DNA of 64,000 nt from JACKOB01 sp024234575 (GCA_051208035.1 JBPJFZ010000009.1:172591-236590), one strand, 5' to 3'. Positions 18,086-27,148 are shown, counted from the first letter of the stretch. Program-made: numbers and translations. The notes: generated from the letters alone by a model not told the origin.

Positions 18086-19654
18086 ATGAAAGTAAGAAAG
18101 ACGTTCAAGTTTGTAACGGCAGCTGCATTCTCGCTCTGCGTTACGAGTGTGGTAACGGCGGCGGATTATGACGTGGTCATTCTTAATGGTCGAGTGATGG
18201 ATCCGGAAACCAAACTGGATGCGGTGCGGAATGTTGGCATCAAGGATGGTAGCATCACTGCAATCACCAAGCGAAAAATCGAAGGGACGAAAACCATCGA
18301 TGCAACAGGGCATGTGGTCGCACCGGGATTTATTGACATTCATGCTCACGGTCAGAATATCGGTGACTACCGTATGCAGGCCATGCAGGGTGTAACGACT
18401 ATGTTGGAGTTGGAGTCGGGGGTTTTACCGATCTCTGACTGGTATGAATCACAATCAAAAAAGAATTTGCCCCTTAATTATGGTGCTGCTGCAGGTTGGA
18501 CCTACGCCCGCATCTCGGTGTTCAGCGATACACAGCCGGAAGCCACTGCCGACTATTTTCAGGCAGCACAATCTCGATCTGACTGGAAGATGGAGTTGGC
18601 TACAACAAAGCAACAGGACGACATCCTCCGACTGGTTGAACAAGGCCTGGATGAAGGCGCATTAGGTATCGGCATTAATGCCGGTTATGCCCCAGGTTAC
18701 GGCGCCAAAGAATACCACGCTCTGGCTGAGCTGGCAGCCAAACGCAAAGTGGCTACCTTCACACACGTACGATATGCCAGCAACATGGAGCCGAAAAGTT
18801 CATTTGAAGCAGTTCAAGAATTGATCGCGAACTCCGCTATCACCGGCGCCCATATGCATCTCTGCCATGTAAACAGCACTGCCCTGAAGGATGCAGCCTC
18901 TATCCTAGCGATGGTCGATGACGCTGTGGCTCGAAACATTAACATCACTGTCGGTGCCTACCCTTGGGGTGCAGCCAGCACCGTCGTCGGCGCGGCGATG
19001 TTTTCTGGTGAAGGTTGGCGAGAGCGGATGGGGTCAACAGCAGAAAACTTCCAGTTGGGTACCAAACGTATGACAGAAGACCAGCTGAACGACTATCAGA
19101 AAAATCAGCCGGGCACGTTCATTACGTGGCACTTTTTGGATGAGAGCAATCCTGAAGACCTTAAGATGCTTGATTTGTCCATCTTGAATCCAAATGTGCT
19201 CATAGAGTCTGATGAAATGTTTTGGATGTACATGGATGATCATGATCACGTGATCAACTACGAAGGGGATGAATGGCCGCTTCCTGAGCAAACGTTTTCC
19301 CACCCAAGATCAAACGGTACTTTTGCCAAAGTACTACGAACCTATGTTCGAGAGCGTAAGCTAATGAGCATGCAGGAAGCGCTGCGTAAGATGACCTTGA
19401 TGCCCGCTCAGACTTTGGAAGATTTTGTGCCGCAGATGAAGAAGAAAGGCCGAATCCAAAAAGGAATGGACGCTGATGTTGTGGTGTTTAACCCAGAGAC
19501 TATCAGCGACGTAGGCACTTACGAAAAACCCAATGTGCCAGCGGTCGGTGTGAAGAATTTGTTAGTCAATGGGCAATTGGTCGTATCTGAAGGCCAGCTG
19601 ATTAAAGCCGCTGCACCTGGGCAACCCATTCGTCGAACGGTCAAAAAAAGTTAA
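18086..19654 (+). CDS. Exported N-acyl-D-amino-acid deacylase-like amidohydrolase, paralogue 1
   Basis: A 522-residue protein with a signal peptide (cleavage near VVTAA-D), so the enzyme is probably periplasmic. The N-terminal beta-sandwich carries VVILNGRVMDPETKLDAVRNVGIKDG and then VVAPGFIDIHAHGQN with the metal-binding HxH. MLELESG supplies the glutamate that replaces the carboxy-lysine in D-aminoacylases; later metal/active-site histidines are FTHVRYAS and HLCHVNST. The C-terminus GRIQKGMDADVVVFNPETI is the usual amidohydrolase-superfamily closing strand. D-aminoacylases release D-amino acids from N-acyl forms. RBS AAGGGA precedes the ATG. It is the most divergent of three paralogues here; the substrate is not known. 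Confidence 0.88.
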   Translation: MKVRKTFKFVTAAAFSLCVTSVVTAADYDVVILNGRVMDPETKLDAVRNVGIKDGSITAITKRKIEGTKTIDATGHVVAPGFIDIHAHGQNIGDYRMQAMQGVTTMLELESGVLPISDWYESQSKKNLPLNYGAAAGWTYARISVFSDTQPEATADYFQAAQSRSDWKMELATTKQQDDILRLVEQGLDEGALGIGINAGYAPGYGAKEYHALAELAAKRKVATFTHVRYASNMEPKSSFEAVQELIANSAITGAHMHLCHVNSTALKDAASILAMVDDAVARNINITVGAYPWGAASTVVGAAMFSGEGWRERMGSTAENFQLGTKRMTEDQLNDYQKNQPGTFITWHFLDESNPEDLKMLDLSILNPNVLIESDEMFWMYMDDHDHVINYEGDEWPLPEQTFSHPRSNGTFAKVLRTYVRERKLMSMQEALRKMTLMPAQTLEDFVPQMKKKGRIQKGMDADVVVFNPETISDVGTYEKPNVPAVGVKNLLVNGQLVVSEGQLIKAAAPGQPIRRTVKKS

Positions 19655-19752
19655 CGCGTATCAGCCTGACCAGAGAAGTGTATTTGATTAGTTAACACCA
19701 ATCTGGTTGGGCAATATTCACTATCAATCATTAGGTATATATGGAGAAGCTA

Positions 19753-21399
19753 ATGTCTAAGTTAAAAGCTAGTTTACGAACAGCAGTCGGAATCGGTCTG
19801 GTTCTATCAGTGGTCGGTTATGCCAATGTTGGCTTAGCCAAGGGATATGACCTTGTAATCAACAACGGCCGAGTCATGGACCCCGAAACCGGCTACGACA
19901 AGGTGGCCAATGTCGGAATTAAAGATGGCCGTATAGCCATTATCACGAACAAGAACATCAAGGGTAAGGACGCTATCGATGCAACAGGGCACGTGGTTGC
20001 TCCCGGGTTCATTGATACCCATTATCACTGGCAAGCGCCACTCGGGTATAAGATTGGTTTGAGGGATGGCTTGACCAGCAGTATGGACCTTGAAGAAGGC
20101 TGCGCCGGAACGACACTCGGCGCATGGTATCAGGAGCGAATCGGCAAGACAGCCGTAAACTTCGGCTGTGCTTCAAGCCATGAGCTCGCACGCGCGATCG
20201 TGTTAGACGGCGTTACGGACGAAGACGTTAGTCAAGGGCCAATGAGTGCTCTCAAAACGCGCCATGGCTCTGGTTGGAGCAGCGCTGCGCCAAACTTGGA
20301 ACAAGGCAACGAGATCCTGCGGATTATCGACAAAGGGCTGCAGGACGGTGGTATCGGTATAGGAAGTACCTTGGGATACATGCGTGAAGGCGTCACGACA
20401 CGGGAAATGTACGAGGTACAGAAGGTTGCAGCTCGTTACGGCCGTCAGACTGCCGTGCACACCCGCTTTACGCCCGACAGCGCCACATACGAAAACTTAG
20501 GCACCCAAGAAGTCATTGCGAATGCTCTCTCGCTTGGTGCTCCGGCGATGATTAACCATTTCAACAACCCTGGTTGGGAGCTTGCTCACGAGATCATCTT
20601 CGGTTTGCAACAGCGGGGCTTCAATGTCTGGGGCGAGATCTATCCCTACGCGGCAGGCTCCACAACCCTCAATGCGGTGTTTTTGAAGCCTGAAAACTGG
20701 GTGGATAAGCTTGGCCATCGCTATGAGGACACCATGGCTGATGCTGAAACAGGCGTGTTTTACACCAAAGAAACCTACGAAGCAGGTCTAAAGAAAAACC
20801 CTACCAAAGAAATTATTCTGTACAAGATGCCCCAAGAAGACGCGGTGAGTTGGCTGAAGCTGAAGGGAGTGACAATGGCCAGCGATGGCATGAACGCCGA
20901 GCCATCCTTCGGCCCTTGGGAAACGCCTCTTGATCAATTGGGAAATATGCACCCAAGGGGCGCGGGAGCAAGAGCCATCAGTGTTCGGCTCGCTCGCGAA
21001 AATGATATTCCTTTAATGCAGATTATGGCGATCCTCAGTTACAACGCGGCCAAATATCTCGGAGATACCGGCCTTAAGGCCATGCAGGAACGTGGTCGCA
21101 TACAGAAGGGCATGGTTGCAGACATCGTCGTTTTTCATCCAGAGAAATTTACTGATAATTCCACTTACCAGAACGGCTCAATTCCTTCGACAGGTATGAA
21201 GTCGGTGGTGGTAAATGGTTCGGTCGTGCTTCAAGATGACAAGGTTTTGAGCAACGTATTCCCAGGACAGCCCATCCGCTTCGAACCGGAAGACAAACCT
21301 AGATTTGAACCGCTTTCCTTAGAAGCCTGGGAGGCAGCGTATATGACAGGCACTCCGCATTTGGAAGACGCTGAGTTTGGAAAGGAAGATGATAAGTAG
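19753..21399 (+). CDS. Exported N-acyl-D-amino-acid deacylase-like amidohydrolase, paralogue 2
   Basis: About 548 residues from ATG 19753, which has GGAGAAG seven bases upstream; the ATG at 19741 lies inside that RBS. A signal peptide ends near VGLAKG. Motifs in order: LVINNGRVMDPETGYDKV, VVAPGFIDTHYHWQ (HxH), SMDLEEG (metal-bridging Glu), VHTRFTP, MINHFNNPGWE, and RGRIQKGMVADIVVFHPEKF. It is much closer to paralogue 3 (24015) than to paralogue 1. A 3' segment that includes its last ~20 codons and the downstream hairpin is duplicated at 21919-22141. Confidence 0.88.
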   Translation: MSKLKASLRTAVGIGLVLSVVGYANVGLAKGYDLVINNGRVMDPETGYDKVANVGIKDGRIAIITNKNIKGKDAIDATGHVVAPGFIDTHYHWQAPLGYKIGLRDGLTSSMDLEEGCAGTTLGAWYQERIGKTAVNFGCASSHELARAIVLDGVTDEDVSQGPMSALKTRHGSGWSSAAPNLEQGNEILRIIDKGLQDGGIGIGSTLGYMREGVTTREMYEVQKVAARYGRQTAVHTRFTPDSATYENLGTQEVIANALSLGAPAMINHFNNPGWELAHEIIFGLQQRGFNVWGEIYPYAAGSTTLNAVFLKPENWVDKLGHRYEDTMADAETGVFYTKETYEAGLKKNPTKEIILYKMPQEDAVSWLKLKGVTMASDGMNAEPSFGPWETPLDQLGNMHPRGAGARAISVRLARENDIPLMQIMAILSYNAAKYLGDTGLKAMQERGRIQKGMVADIVVFHPEKFTDNSTYQNGSIPSTGMKSVVVNGSVVLQDDKVLSNVFPGQPIRFEPEDKPRFEPLSLEAWEAAYMTGTPHLEDAEFGKEDDK

Positions 21400-21566
21400 T
21401 GTACACGAGCGCTATCGCATGTAGTGCGCTGTGTCTCTCGCAAAATAGAAAGCTCTAGTCGGAATGCAATATGGTGCCAACTTCGCTGTGCTTAGTCTTA
21501 GCACCGAGAGCGACGTTGGCACCGTTTTCGATATTGTAAGGAGATGCATTAATGACGAAGAGCGAC
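21341..21566 (+). repeat. Direct repeat, copy 1: amidohydrolase tail, hairpin and next gene start
   Basis: About 225 bp containing the codons for TPHLEDAEFGKEDDK-stop, a spacer with GCAAAATAGAAAGCTCTAG, the hairpin at 21473-21523, an RBS and a start codon followed by ACGAAGAGCGA. The same order, with scattered substitutions, recurs at 21919-22141. Confidence 0.85.
21473..21523 (+). promoter_or_regulatory. Conserved leader hairpin, copy 1
   Basis: GGTGCCAACTTCGCT pairs with AGCGACGTTGGCACC (one mismatch). Inside is a second stem GTGCT/AGCAC with loop TAGTCTT. It lies ~28 bp upstream of an RBS and the start at 21551, and ~70 bp after the paralogue 2 stop. It may be a terminator or a leader/attenuator structure. 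Confidence 0.65.
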
Positions 21567-21594
21567 GAACTCAGGATGTACTACAACCGACAAC

Positions 21595-21885
21595 ATGGAG
21601 ATAGGCCGTGGGCATCAACTATCAATTAGACTTGGCGTCTATTTGATGATGGATGGCATTTTCGGTGCGCTTCTCGCATTCCAGCTCCGCCCTGAAACCG
21701 GTTGGGGCAGCATCCTGTTTAGCGCGGTGTTGAGCGTGGTTATGAGTGTTATGCTTCTAACTGAATGGCCTATTGATGGTATCTGGGCGATCGGTACCTT
21801 AGTCGGGATTAATCTGCTGTTTGCTGGATTCTCATTGATATCTATTGGTTCCAGCGCAAAAAAGCAGGCCAAGGAATTGACTTGA
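21595..21885 (+). pseudogene. HdeD-family membrane protein, C-terminal fragment
   Basis: 96 residues with three hydrophobic helices (VYLMMDGIFGALLAFQ, ILFSAVLSVVMSVMLL, GIWAIGTLVGINLLFAGFSLI) match the second half of HdeD/DUF308 acid-resistance membrane proteins, which normally have ~190 residues and six helices. Another frame starting at the RBS-linked ATG 21551 (MTKSDELRMYYNRQHGD) runs into a stop after ~25 codons, so the original N-terminal half is missing and the junction is frameshifted. It is likely non-functional. Confidence 0.65.
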
Positions 21886-21893
21886 TCGGGTTT

Positions 21894-21977
21894 GACTTTC
21901 GAGAAACTGAGGGCGCCTCTATGGCATCCACCCCGCATCTGGGAGCCGCTGTCTTTGGAAAGGAAAGTGATAAGTAA
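21894..21977 (+). pseudogene. Remnant of a further amidohydrolase paralogue (last ~27 codons)
   Basis: The frame reading ASMASTPHLGAAVFGKESDK-stop matches the end of paralogue 2 (YMTGTPHLEDAEFGKEDDK-stop). No more of the gene is present. It marks the start of the second copy of the repeat and shows that at least one additional amidohydrolase gene once stood here. Confidence 0.75.
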
Positions 21978-22141
21978 CACACGCGAGTAAGAACGTATGT
22001 AGAGCGCCGCGTCTCATGCAAAATAGAAAGCTCTAGCCCATAAAGATGTGGTGCCAACTTCGCTCTGCTTAGTCTTAGCGCCGAAAGCGAAGTTGGCACC
22101 GTTTCCTATATTTAAGGAGGTCCATCAATGGCGAAGAGCGA
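21919..22141 (+). repeat. Direct repeat, copy 2
   Basis: Second copy of the module at 21341-21566, ending with the start codon and first codons of the cardiolipin synthase gene (GCGAAGAGCGA against ACGAAGAGCGA in copy 1). Copies are ~578 bp apart. Confidence 0.85.
22051..22100 (+). promoter_or_regulatory. Conserved leader hairpin, copy 2
   Basis: GGTGCCAACTTCGCT pairs perfectly with AGCGAAGTTGGCACC over 15 bp, with a 20-base loop that keeps TTAGTCTTAG from copy 1. It ends 27 bp before the cardiolipin synthase start, whose RBS is AAGGAGG. Confidence 0.7.
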
Positions 22142-23585
22142 GAGACAGAAAATGACCGCAAGGAGGAAAGCAGTGATATCCGCAGTGGTAGTAGCCTTTT
22201 ATGTTGCGGGCATTGTATTTGCCATTGAAGCAACGATGAAGGCGCGCACAGAACAGGGAGCAATCGCCTGGGCAGTCTCCCTTGTCTCCGTTCCGTTTGT
22301 ATCTGTTCCGGCCTATCTGGTGTTTGGTCGCAGCAAGTTTGTCGGAATGACCGAAGCCTTTGAAAGCCGAAGGGATGAATTCGAACGGTCATTAAGTCAA
22401 ATTGAGCACGGGTTGCAACCCTGGGAAGTATCGCCGGGGCATGATCCATCATGGCATCTGGCCATCACGAACCTGTCTAACTTCCAGCTTACCCGCGGCA
22501 ATAAAGTGGAGCTGTTAATTAATGGTCAGGCCACGTTTGATAGCATCCTATCAGGAATAGCTGCCGCGAAGGAATATATCCTATTTCAATTCTACATGAT
22601 TCACGACGATAGCCTTGGGCAACGTGTCAAGGCGGCTTTGATCGAGCGAGCCAGCGCCGGGGTGCGTGTATACGTGCTCTATGATGAGGTGGGTAGCAAT
22701 GGATTGTCGTCTCAATACCTTGACGATTTGCGCGTAGCAGGTGTCGAGGTGTCCTCCTTTAAGCCTACGCAAGGGGCGCGCAATTTGTTTCAGCTCAACT
22801 TTCGGAATCACCGAAAGATGGTAGTGGTAGATGGGAATGTTGGCTGGGTTGGCGGACATAACGTTGGCGACGAATACTTGGGCCTCGATCCAGATTTCAG
22901 CCCTTGGCGAGACACGCATGTGCGTTTGGAAGGGCCAGTAGTAATACAGCTTCAAATGGTCATCTTGGGGGATTGGTACTGGGCGACCCGGCGCCTACCG
23001 GAAGTGAACTGGACGCCGATTGCGACACCAGAACACAATAAGCACGCGATGATATTTGCCTTTAGCCCCACCGGGGAATTTGAAACGGCTTCACTTTTTT
23101 TTGTTTCTGCCCTCAACGCAGCCCAAAAACGGATTTGGCTTTCAGCGCCCTATTTTGTCCCCGATCCGGCAGTGATGAAAGCGTTACAATTGGCTTCACT
23201 GAGGGGAGTCGACGTTCGGATTATCACCACTGGGAAGCCCGACAGTCTTCCAGTATATTTGGCAGCCTTCCATTACATGGAGCAGCTCACTGGACTTGAT
23301 ATTAAGTTCTACGAGTTCAAGCCAGGTTTCTTGCATGAAAAAGTTATGCTGGTTGATGACCATATCTCGACCGTTGGGACGCCTAATTTTGACAATCGTT
23401 CCTTTCGCTTGAACTTTGAAGTGACTTCCGTGATTTTGGATAAGGCCTTTGCAGAGCAGATGGAACTAATGTTTCTGAAAGATTTTGAACACTCTGACCC
23501 GATTGCGCTCGATCAATTGAAGAATAAGCCTCTTTGGTGGCGCGTGGCAGTCAAACTATCTAGGTTGGCGGCTCCTGTTTTATGA
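22128..23585 (+). CDS. cls: Cardiolipin synthase
   Basis: 485 residues with two N-terminal membrane helices (VISAVVVAFYVAGIVFAIE and WAVSLVSVPFVSVPAYLVFG). Two HKD motifs follow: HRKMVVVDGNVGWVGGHNVGDEYLG (~residue 225) and HEKVMLVDDHISTVGTPNFDNRSFRLNFE (~402). This is the standard ClsA layout and length. It condenses two phosphatidylglycerols to cardiolipin in the inner membrane. The RBS AAGGAGG lies nine bases before ATG, just downstream of the duplicated hairpin. It is the second phospholipase-D-superfamily gene in this transposon, but not close in sequence to 12399-14195. Confidence 0.92.
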   Translation: MAKSERQKMTARRKAVISAVVVAFYVAGIVFAIEATMKARTEQGAIAWAVSLVSVPFVSVPAYLVFGRSKFVGMTEAFESRRDEFERSLSQIEHGLQPWEVSPGHDPSWHLAITNLSNFQLTRGNKVELLINGQATFDSILSGIAAAKEYILFQFYMIHDDSLGQRVKAALIERASAGVRVYVLYDEVGSNGLSSQYLDDLRVAGVEVSSFKPTQGARNLFQLNFRNHRKMVVVDGNVGWVGGHNVGDEYLGLDPDFSPWRDTHVRLEGPVVIQLQMVILGDWYWATRRLPEVNWTPIATPEHNKHAMIFAFSPTGEFETASLFFVSALNAAQKRIWLSAPYFVPDPAVMKALQLASLRGVDVRIITTGKPDSLPVYLAAFHYMEQLTGLDIKFYEFKPGFLHEKVMLVDDHISTVGTPNFDNRSFRLNFEVTSVILDKAFAEQMELMFLKDFEHSDPIALDQLKNKPLWWRVAVKLSRLAAPVL

Positions 23586-23659
23586 TAATATCTGCGTTAG
23601 ACTTTTGTAATATTGCGGTATCGTGCTTGCGGACTTCAACGTGGTATCGGTTGATGTGG

Positions 23660-23794
23660 GTAACCTCATGTTTACGATAATTTTCAATACAGTGCGATTG
23701 CTCCATTCCATTGCGATCGGAATAAGAAACGATGCAGATTTCAGAGTTCTACTTTTTCTGCTTTTAGTTCTGAGCATAGGATCGACTACCTTCT
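23660..23794 (+). repeat. 135-bp direct repeat, copy 1 (5' end of channel gene)
   Basis: It matches 25875-26009 at 131 of 135 positions. The two copies bracket amidohydrolase paralogue 3. The copies start with GTAACCTCATG and end with ACCTTCT; flanks are unrelated. Confidence 0.92.
23668..23794 (+). pseudogene. 5' fragment of a two-TM potassium channel gene
   Basis: It encodes MFTIIFNTVRLLHSIAIGIR and the first membrane helix (FRVLLFLLLVLSIGSTTF), then diverges at 23795 into unrelated sequence (LRKVLRSTTFPWAF). Pore and second helix are missing. Codon 10 is CGA (Arg) here, but TGA in the other copy at 25883. Confidence 0.8.
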
Positions 23795-24014
23795 TTCTAC
23801 GCAAGGTTTTGCGCAGCACCACCTTTCCGTGGGCATTCATCCCTGCAGGGCTAAAAGAATTCCTGGTCAAATTGATACCCGTTTTTGTAATGTTCAAAGT
23901 AACTCCCCCTGCCGTTAAGTGTTTGTTTGTCGGCTTCAGTGCGACACATTGCGATGCCGTTTGGGGCGGGAGAGTCGTTAACATTTGTTAAGCGAAGAGA
24001 GAAGGAGTAAAACA

Positions 24015-25634
24015 ATGACAAAACGCATCATTTTACTGGTTGCCGGGCTTTGCCTGTCCGCAGCGGCAATAGCTCGCGATTATGATCTCGTGATCGTGGG
24101 TGGCCGGGTCATGGATCCTGAAACCTCGTTCGACGCCGTCGCAAACGTGGGCATCAAGGACGGTCGCATCGCCACCATCACCACGAAGTCGATCAGAGGC
24201 AAGGAATCGATCGATGCAGCAGGTCACGTGGTGGCACCGGGTTTCATCGACACCCACAACCACTGGCAGCGTACGATGGGTTATAAGATAGCGCTGCGTG
24301 ACGGTGTGACGACCTCGTTTGACTTGGAGTTCGGCACAGTCGGTAGCCGCGTGGATGAATGGTACGCGGAGCGGGAAGGTAAGTCCCAGTCCAATTACGG
24401 TACCGCCTCGAGCCATGAAGGCGCACGGTCCGTGGTCATTGACCAATGTGCGGAGATGTATGATGCCCCAGGCGGCCTCGAGTGCCGGTCGAAATACAAC
24501 GGCTGGGCTAAGACCACGCCTACGCTCGATCAGGGGAATGAGATTCTGAGAATCATCGACCAGGGCCTGGCGGACGGCGCCATCGGTGTCGCTGCAACGC
24601 TCGGCTACTTCCGCGACGGGGCGTCCGCAAGGGAAGTGTTGGAGGTCCAGAAGGTGGGCGCCAGATACGGGCGGCAGTACGGTGCCCACAACCGCCAGAC
24701 AATGGGGACCAGCACCACTGAGCCCATCGGCGCCCAGGAAATCATCGCGAACGGTCTGGCACTCGGGGCCCCTGTGCTGGTGTGTCACTATAACAATGCC
24801 GGCTGGGACGTGATCCACGAACTTATCACGAACCTCCAGGAGCGTGGCTTCAACATCTGGGGCGAAATCTACCCCTACACCGCGGGCCAGACGAATGCTG
24901 GCGCGGTATTCCTGCAACCTGAAATCTTCGAGGACCAGCTCGGGTACGAGTACGACAAGTCCATCGTGGACCCCGTCACGGGTAAATACGTAACGAAAGA
25001 AGAGTTCCTGGCGCTGGATCCGGGCAAGGAGCTCCTGGTTTTCAAGCAACCTGAGGACAGCATCGAGAAGTGGCTGCGGCTGAAAGGCGTCGCTCTGGCC
25101 AACGATGCGCTCATGGCCCTCGACCACGATGCGCCCTGGGTTACGCCCTTCGACAAGCTCAAAGGCCTGCATCCACGGACCGCCGGCGCGCGGGGGCTGG
25201 CCCTTCGCTATGCTCGTGAGAAGGATATTCCGCTCATGAACGTGCTATCACAGACCAGCTACGTCTCCGCCAAGCACCTCGGGGACATGGGCCTGAAGAG
25301 CATGCAGGAGCGGGGTCGTGTGCAGAAGGGCATGGTCGCGGACCTCGTCGTCTTCAATCCGGAGACCGTGACGGACAACTCGACCTATGAAGAAGCATGG
25401 AAGCCCACCACAGGCATGCTGGCTGTCATCGTCAACGGCACCGTCGTCGTTCGCGACGACGAGGTACTTCCGGTCTACCCGGGGCAGCCTATCCGGTTCG
25501 AAAAAACCCAGCCTAAATTCCAGCCCTTAAGTCCTGAGATGTGGGCCGAGCAGTTCCTCGGGGGCGTTGAAATTCCCGGAGAGGTGGGCATGCCACACCC
25601 GGATACGCATCCGGCGCATTTTCGAAAACAGTAG
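24015..25634 (+). CDS. Exported N-acyl-D-amino-acid deacylase-like amidohydrolase, paralogue 3
   Basis: 539 residues from ATG 24015, which has GAAGGAG seven bases upstream. A signal peptide ends near AAAIAR-D. Motifs: LVIVGGRVMDPETSFDAVANVGIKDGR, VVAPGFIDTHNHWQ (HxH), FDLEFGTVG (Glu ligand), AHNRQTMG, VCHYNNAGWD and RGRVQKGMVADLVVFNPETV. It is visibly GC-richer than paralogue 2, with third positions mostly G/C, although the proteins are clearly close; it therefore probably came from a different genomic background. It is bracketed by the 135-bp channel repeats. Confidence 0.9.
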   Translation: MTKRIILLVAGLCLSAAAIARDYDLVIVGGRVMDPETSFDAVANVGIKDGRIATITTKSIRGKESIDAAGHVVAPGFIDTHNHWQRTMGYKIALRDGVTTSFDLEFGTVGSRVDEWYAEREGKSQSNYGTASSHEGARSVVIDQCAEMYDAPGGLECRSKYNGWAKTTPTLDQGNEILRIIDQGLADGAIGVAATLGYFRDGASAREVLEVQKVGARYGRQYGAHNRQTMGTSTTEPIGAQEIIANGLALGAPVLVCHYNNAGWDVIHELITNLQERGFNIWGEIYPYTAGQTNAGAVFLQPEIFEDQLGYEYDKSIVDPVTGKYVTKEEFLALDPGKELLVFKQPEDSIEKWLRLKGVALANDALMALDHDAPWVTPFDKLKGLHPRTAGARGLALRYAREKDIPLMNVLSQTSYVSAKHLGDMGLKSMQERGRVQKGMVADLVVFNPETVTDNSTYEEAWKPTTGMLAVIVNGTVVVRDDEVLPVYPGQPIRFEKTQPKFQPLSPEMWAEQFLGGVEIPGEVGMPHPDTHPAHFRKQ

Positions 25635-25874
25635 TTAATGATTCTGCCCGGCGTGCGCCGGGCAAACTGATGGGCATCGTAACGCTGGCAGCCTGTTCTG
25701 GACCTGCATTCCACGCCTAAAAAGGGACAAGCTTATGTTGAAATTTCACTCTAGGACATCAACTACCAGAACTCGTCCTATACCTTCATCTCCATCTGCA
25801 TATTCTATCTGTGCCTTTATTGAACCACCTTCCCAGAGATTAATAACGACCAAGAAGAAATCAAAGTGGCGACA

Positions 25875-26009
25875 GTAACCTCATGTTTACGATAATTTTC
25901 AATACAGTGTGATTGCTCCATTCCATTGTGATCGGAATAAGAAACGATGCAGATTTCAGAGTTCTACTTTTTCTGCTTTTAGTTCTGCTCATAGGATCGA
26001 CTACCTTCT
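25875..26009 (+). repeat. 135-bp direct repeat, copy 2
   Basis: Partner of 23660-23794 with four substitutions, one of which makes a stop codon at 25910-25912. Confidence 0.92.
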
Positions 26010-26254
26010 ATTCTCAGGTGGAGGGTTGGAGTGTTATTGATTCACTGTATTTTTCAGTGATGACTATGTCTACCATCGGATATGGCGACATGGTACCTTC
26101 TAGCTCCTATTCAAAGATCTTCACTATGATCTACGCATTTTTAGGCGTCGGTGTTTTTGCCTCTGTCATATCGAAGATCGTTGCCATCAATGTGCGTCGA
26201 CACAAGGAATTTCTGCAAAGGAAGCCTAAAAAGAATACTAAAGAGGCGTCATAG
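25883..26254 (+). pseudogene. Two-TM potassium channel gene with a nonsense codon near its start
   Basis: From ATG 25883 the frame reads nine codons, then TGA at 25910-25912 where copy 1 has CGA. Downstream it is intact: first helix, pore loop with the selectivity filter TMSTIGYGDMVP (~residue 60), second helix YAFLGVGVFASVISKIV and a basic tail. This is the Ion_trans_2/KcsA-like layout. Translation could restart at TTG 25913, giving 113 residues that still hold both helices and filter, so function may survive at a reduced level. Confidence 0.75.
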
Positions 26255-26258
26255 TCAC

Positions 26259-27098
26259 ATGACTTTTTTGTCGACCAGATATCAATATCTTGCCGGTTAT
26301 ATCCTCATTGTCGCCCTGACACTTGCAAGCCAAGTCGTTGCCGCCAATGACCACAGATTTAAAGCATCAATTGGTGGTTATATCGTGAATAGCTTTGATA
26401 CTTCATTATCATTGACTGATGAAGATGCTGGTATTGGCGTAATTTTTAATCCAGAAAAGACACTTGATCTCGACACTGAACAATCGGTGTTTCGATTAAG
26501 TGGCATCTATCGTTTTAATCGTCATCACATGCTGGCCTTTTCCTGGTATCAAATATCATCAACGGGAGATGTCGGGCTTCAAGAAGAGATTAGCTGGATT
26601 GATGAGAACCTTGACCCCATAACAATTCCCGTTGGTGCAGATGTAAACACAGTCTTGGATTACGATATATATAAATTAGGTTACTCCTGGTCTTATTACC
26701 GAACTGATCAAGTTGAATTAACCCTGGGTGCTGGCCTTCATGTTACTCGTCTGGATATTAATCTTATTAGCAATATCACGAGTTCCGGTCAGAGTGCGGA
26801 GCGCGTGAATACCACGCTACCGTTGCCCACGGTTTCCGTTGGCTTGGAGTATATGATCACACCAAAATTGAGCTGGAACTTTATGGCTGAAGTTTTTTCA
26901 GTTGCATACGATGATGTTAGAGGGATTTATTCCGACACCCGGCTTGGATTAGCGTATTCTTTGACAAACCGCTTTGATCTAGGGGTCGCGATGGCAACAA
27001 ACAACTTGAAATTGGAAGAGGACACGGATGACTACCAATTGATATTTGACAATAGAATCAGCGGACTTTTGATATATGGATCAATGTCTTTTTTTTAA
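26259..27098 (+). CDS. Outer-membrane beta-barrel protein
   Basis: 279 residues from ATG 26259, 4 bp after the channel stop; a longer frame reaches back into the channel gene. A signal peptide ends near QVVAA-N. The mature part has regularly spaced amphipathic strands (SVFRLSGIYRFNRHHMLAFSWYQIS, YKLGYSWSYYRTDQVELTLGAGLHVTRL, TRLGLAYSLTNRFDLGVAMATNNL) and ends in Phe (YGSMSFF), as in small OmpW/OmpA-like barrels. No specific family is identified. It is probably in the same operon as the channel. Confidence 0.75.
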   Translation: MTFLSTRYQYLAGYILIVALTLASQVVAANDHRFKASIGGYIVNSFDTSLSLTDEDAGIGVIFNPEKTLDLDTEQSVFRLSGIYRFNRHHMLAFSWYQISSTGDVGLQEEISWIDENLDPITIPVGADVNTVLDYDIYKLGYSWSYYRTDQVELTLGAGLHVTRLDINLISNITSSGQSAERVNTTLPLPTVSVGLEYMITPKLSWNFMAEVFSVAYDDVRGIYSDTRLGLAYSLTNRFDLGVAMATNNLKLEEDTDDYQLIFDNRISGLLIYGSMSFF

Positions 27099-27148
27099 TC
27101 GCCCACGCCAATGCAATGCTTTAGCCAATCGGGTGAAGGAGTAATTAT

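Noticed and set aside
24033..25172. 379-codon open frame on the minus strand inside amidohydrolase paralogue 3
   Set aside because: It is an antisense shadow produced by GC-rich third positions. The plus-strand frame has a signal peptide, RBS and all amidohydrolase motifs; the antisense product resembles nothing.
25910..25912. TGA in the channel gene read as selenocysteine
   Set aside because: The duplicate copy has CGA (Arg) at this position and no downstream SECIS-like structure was seen.
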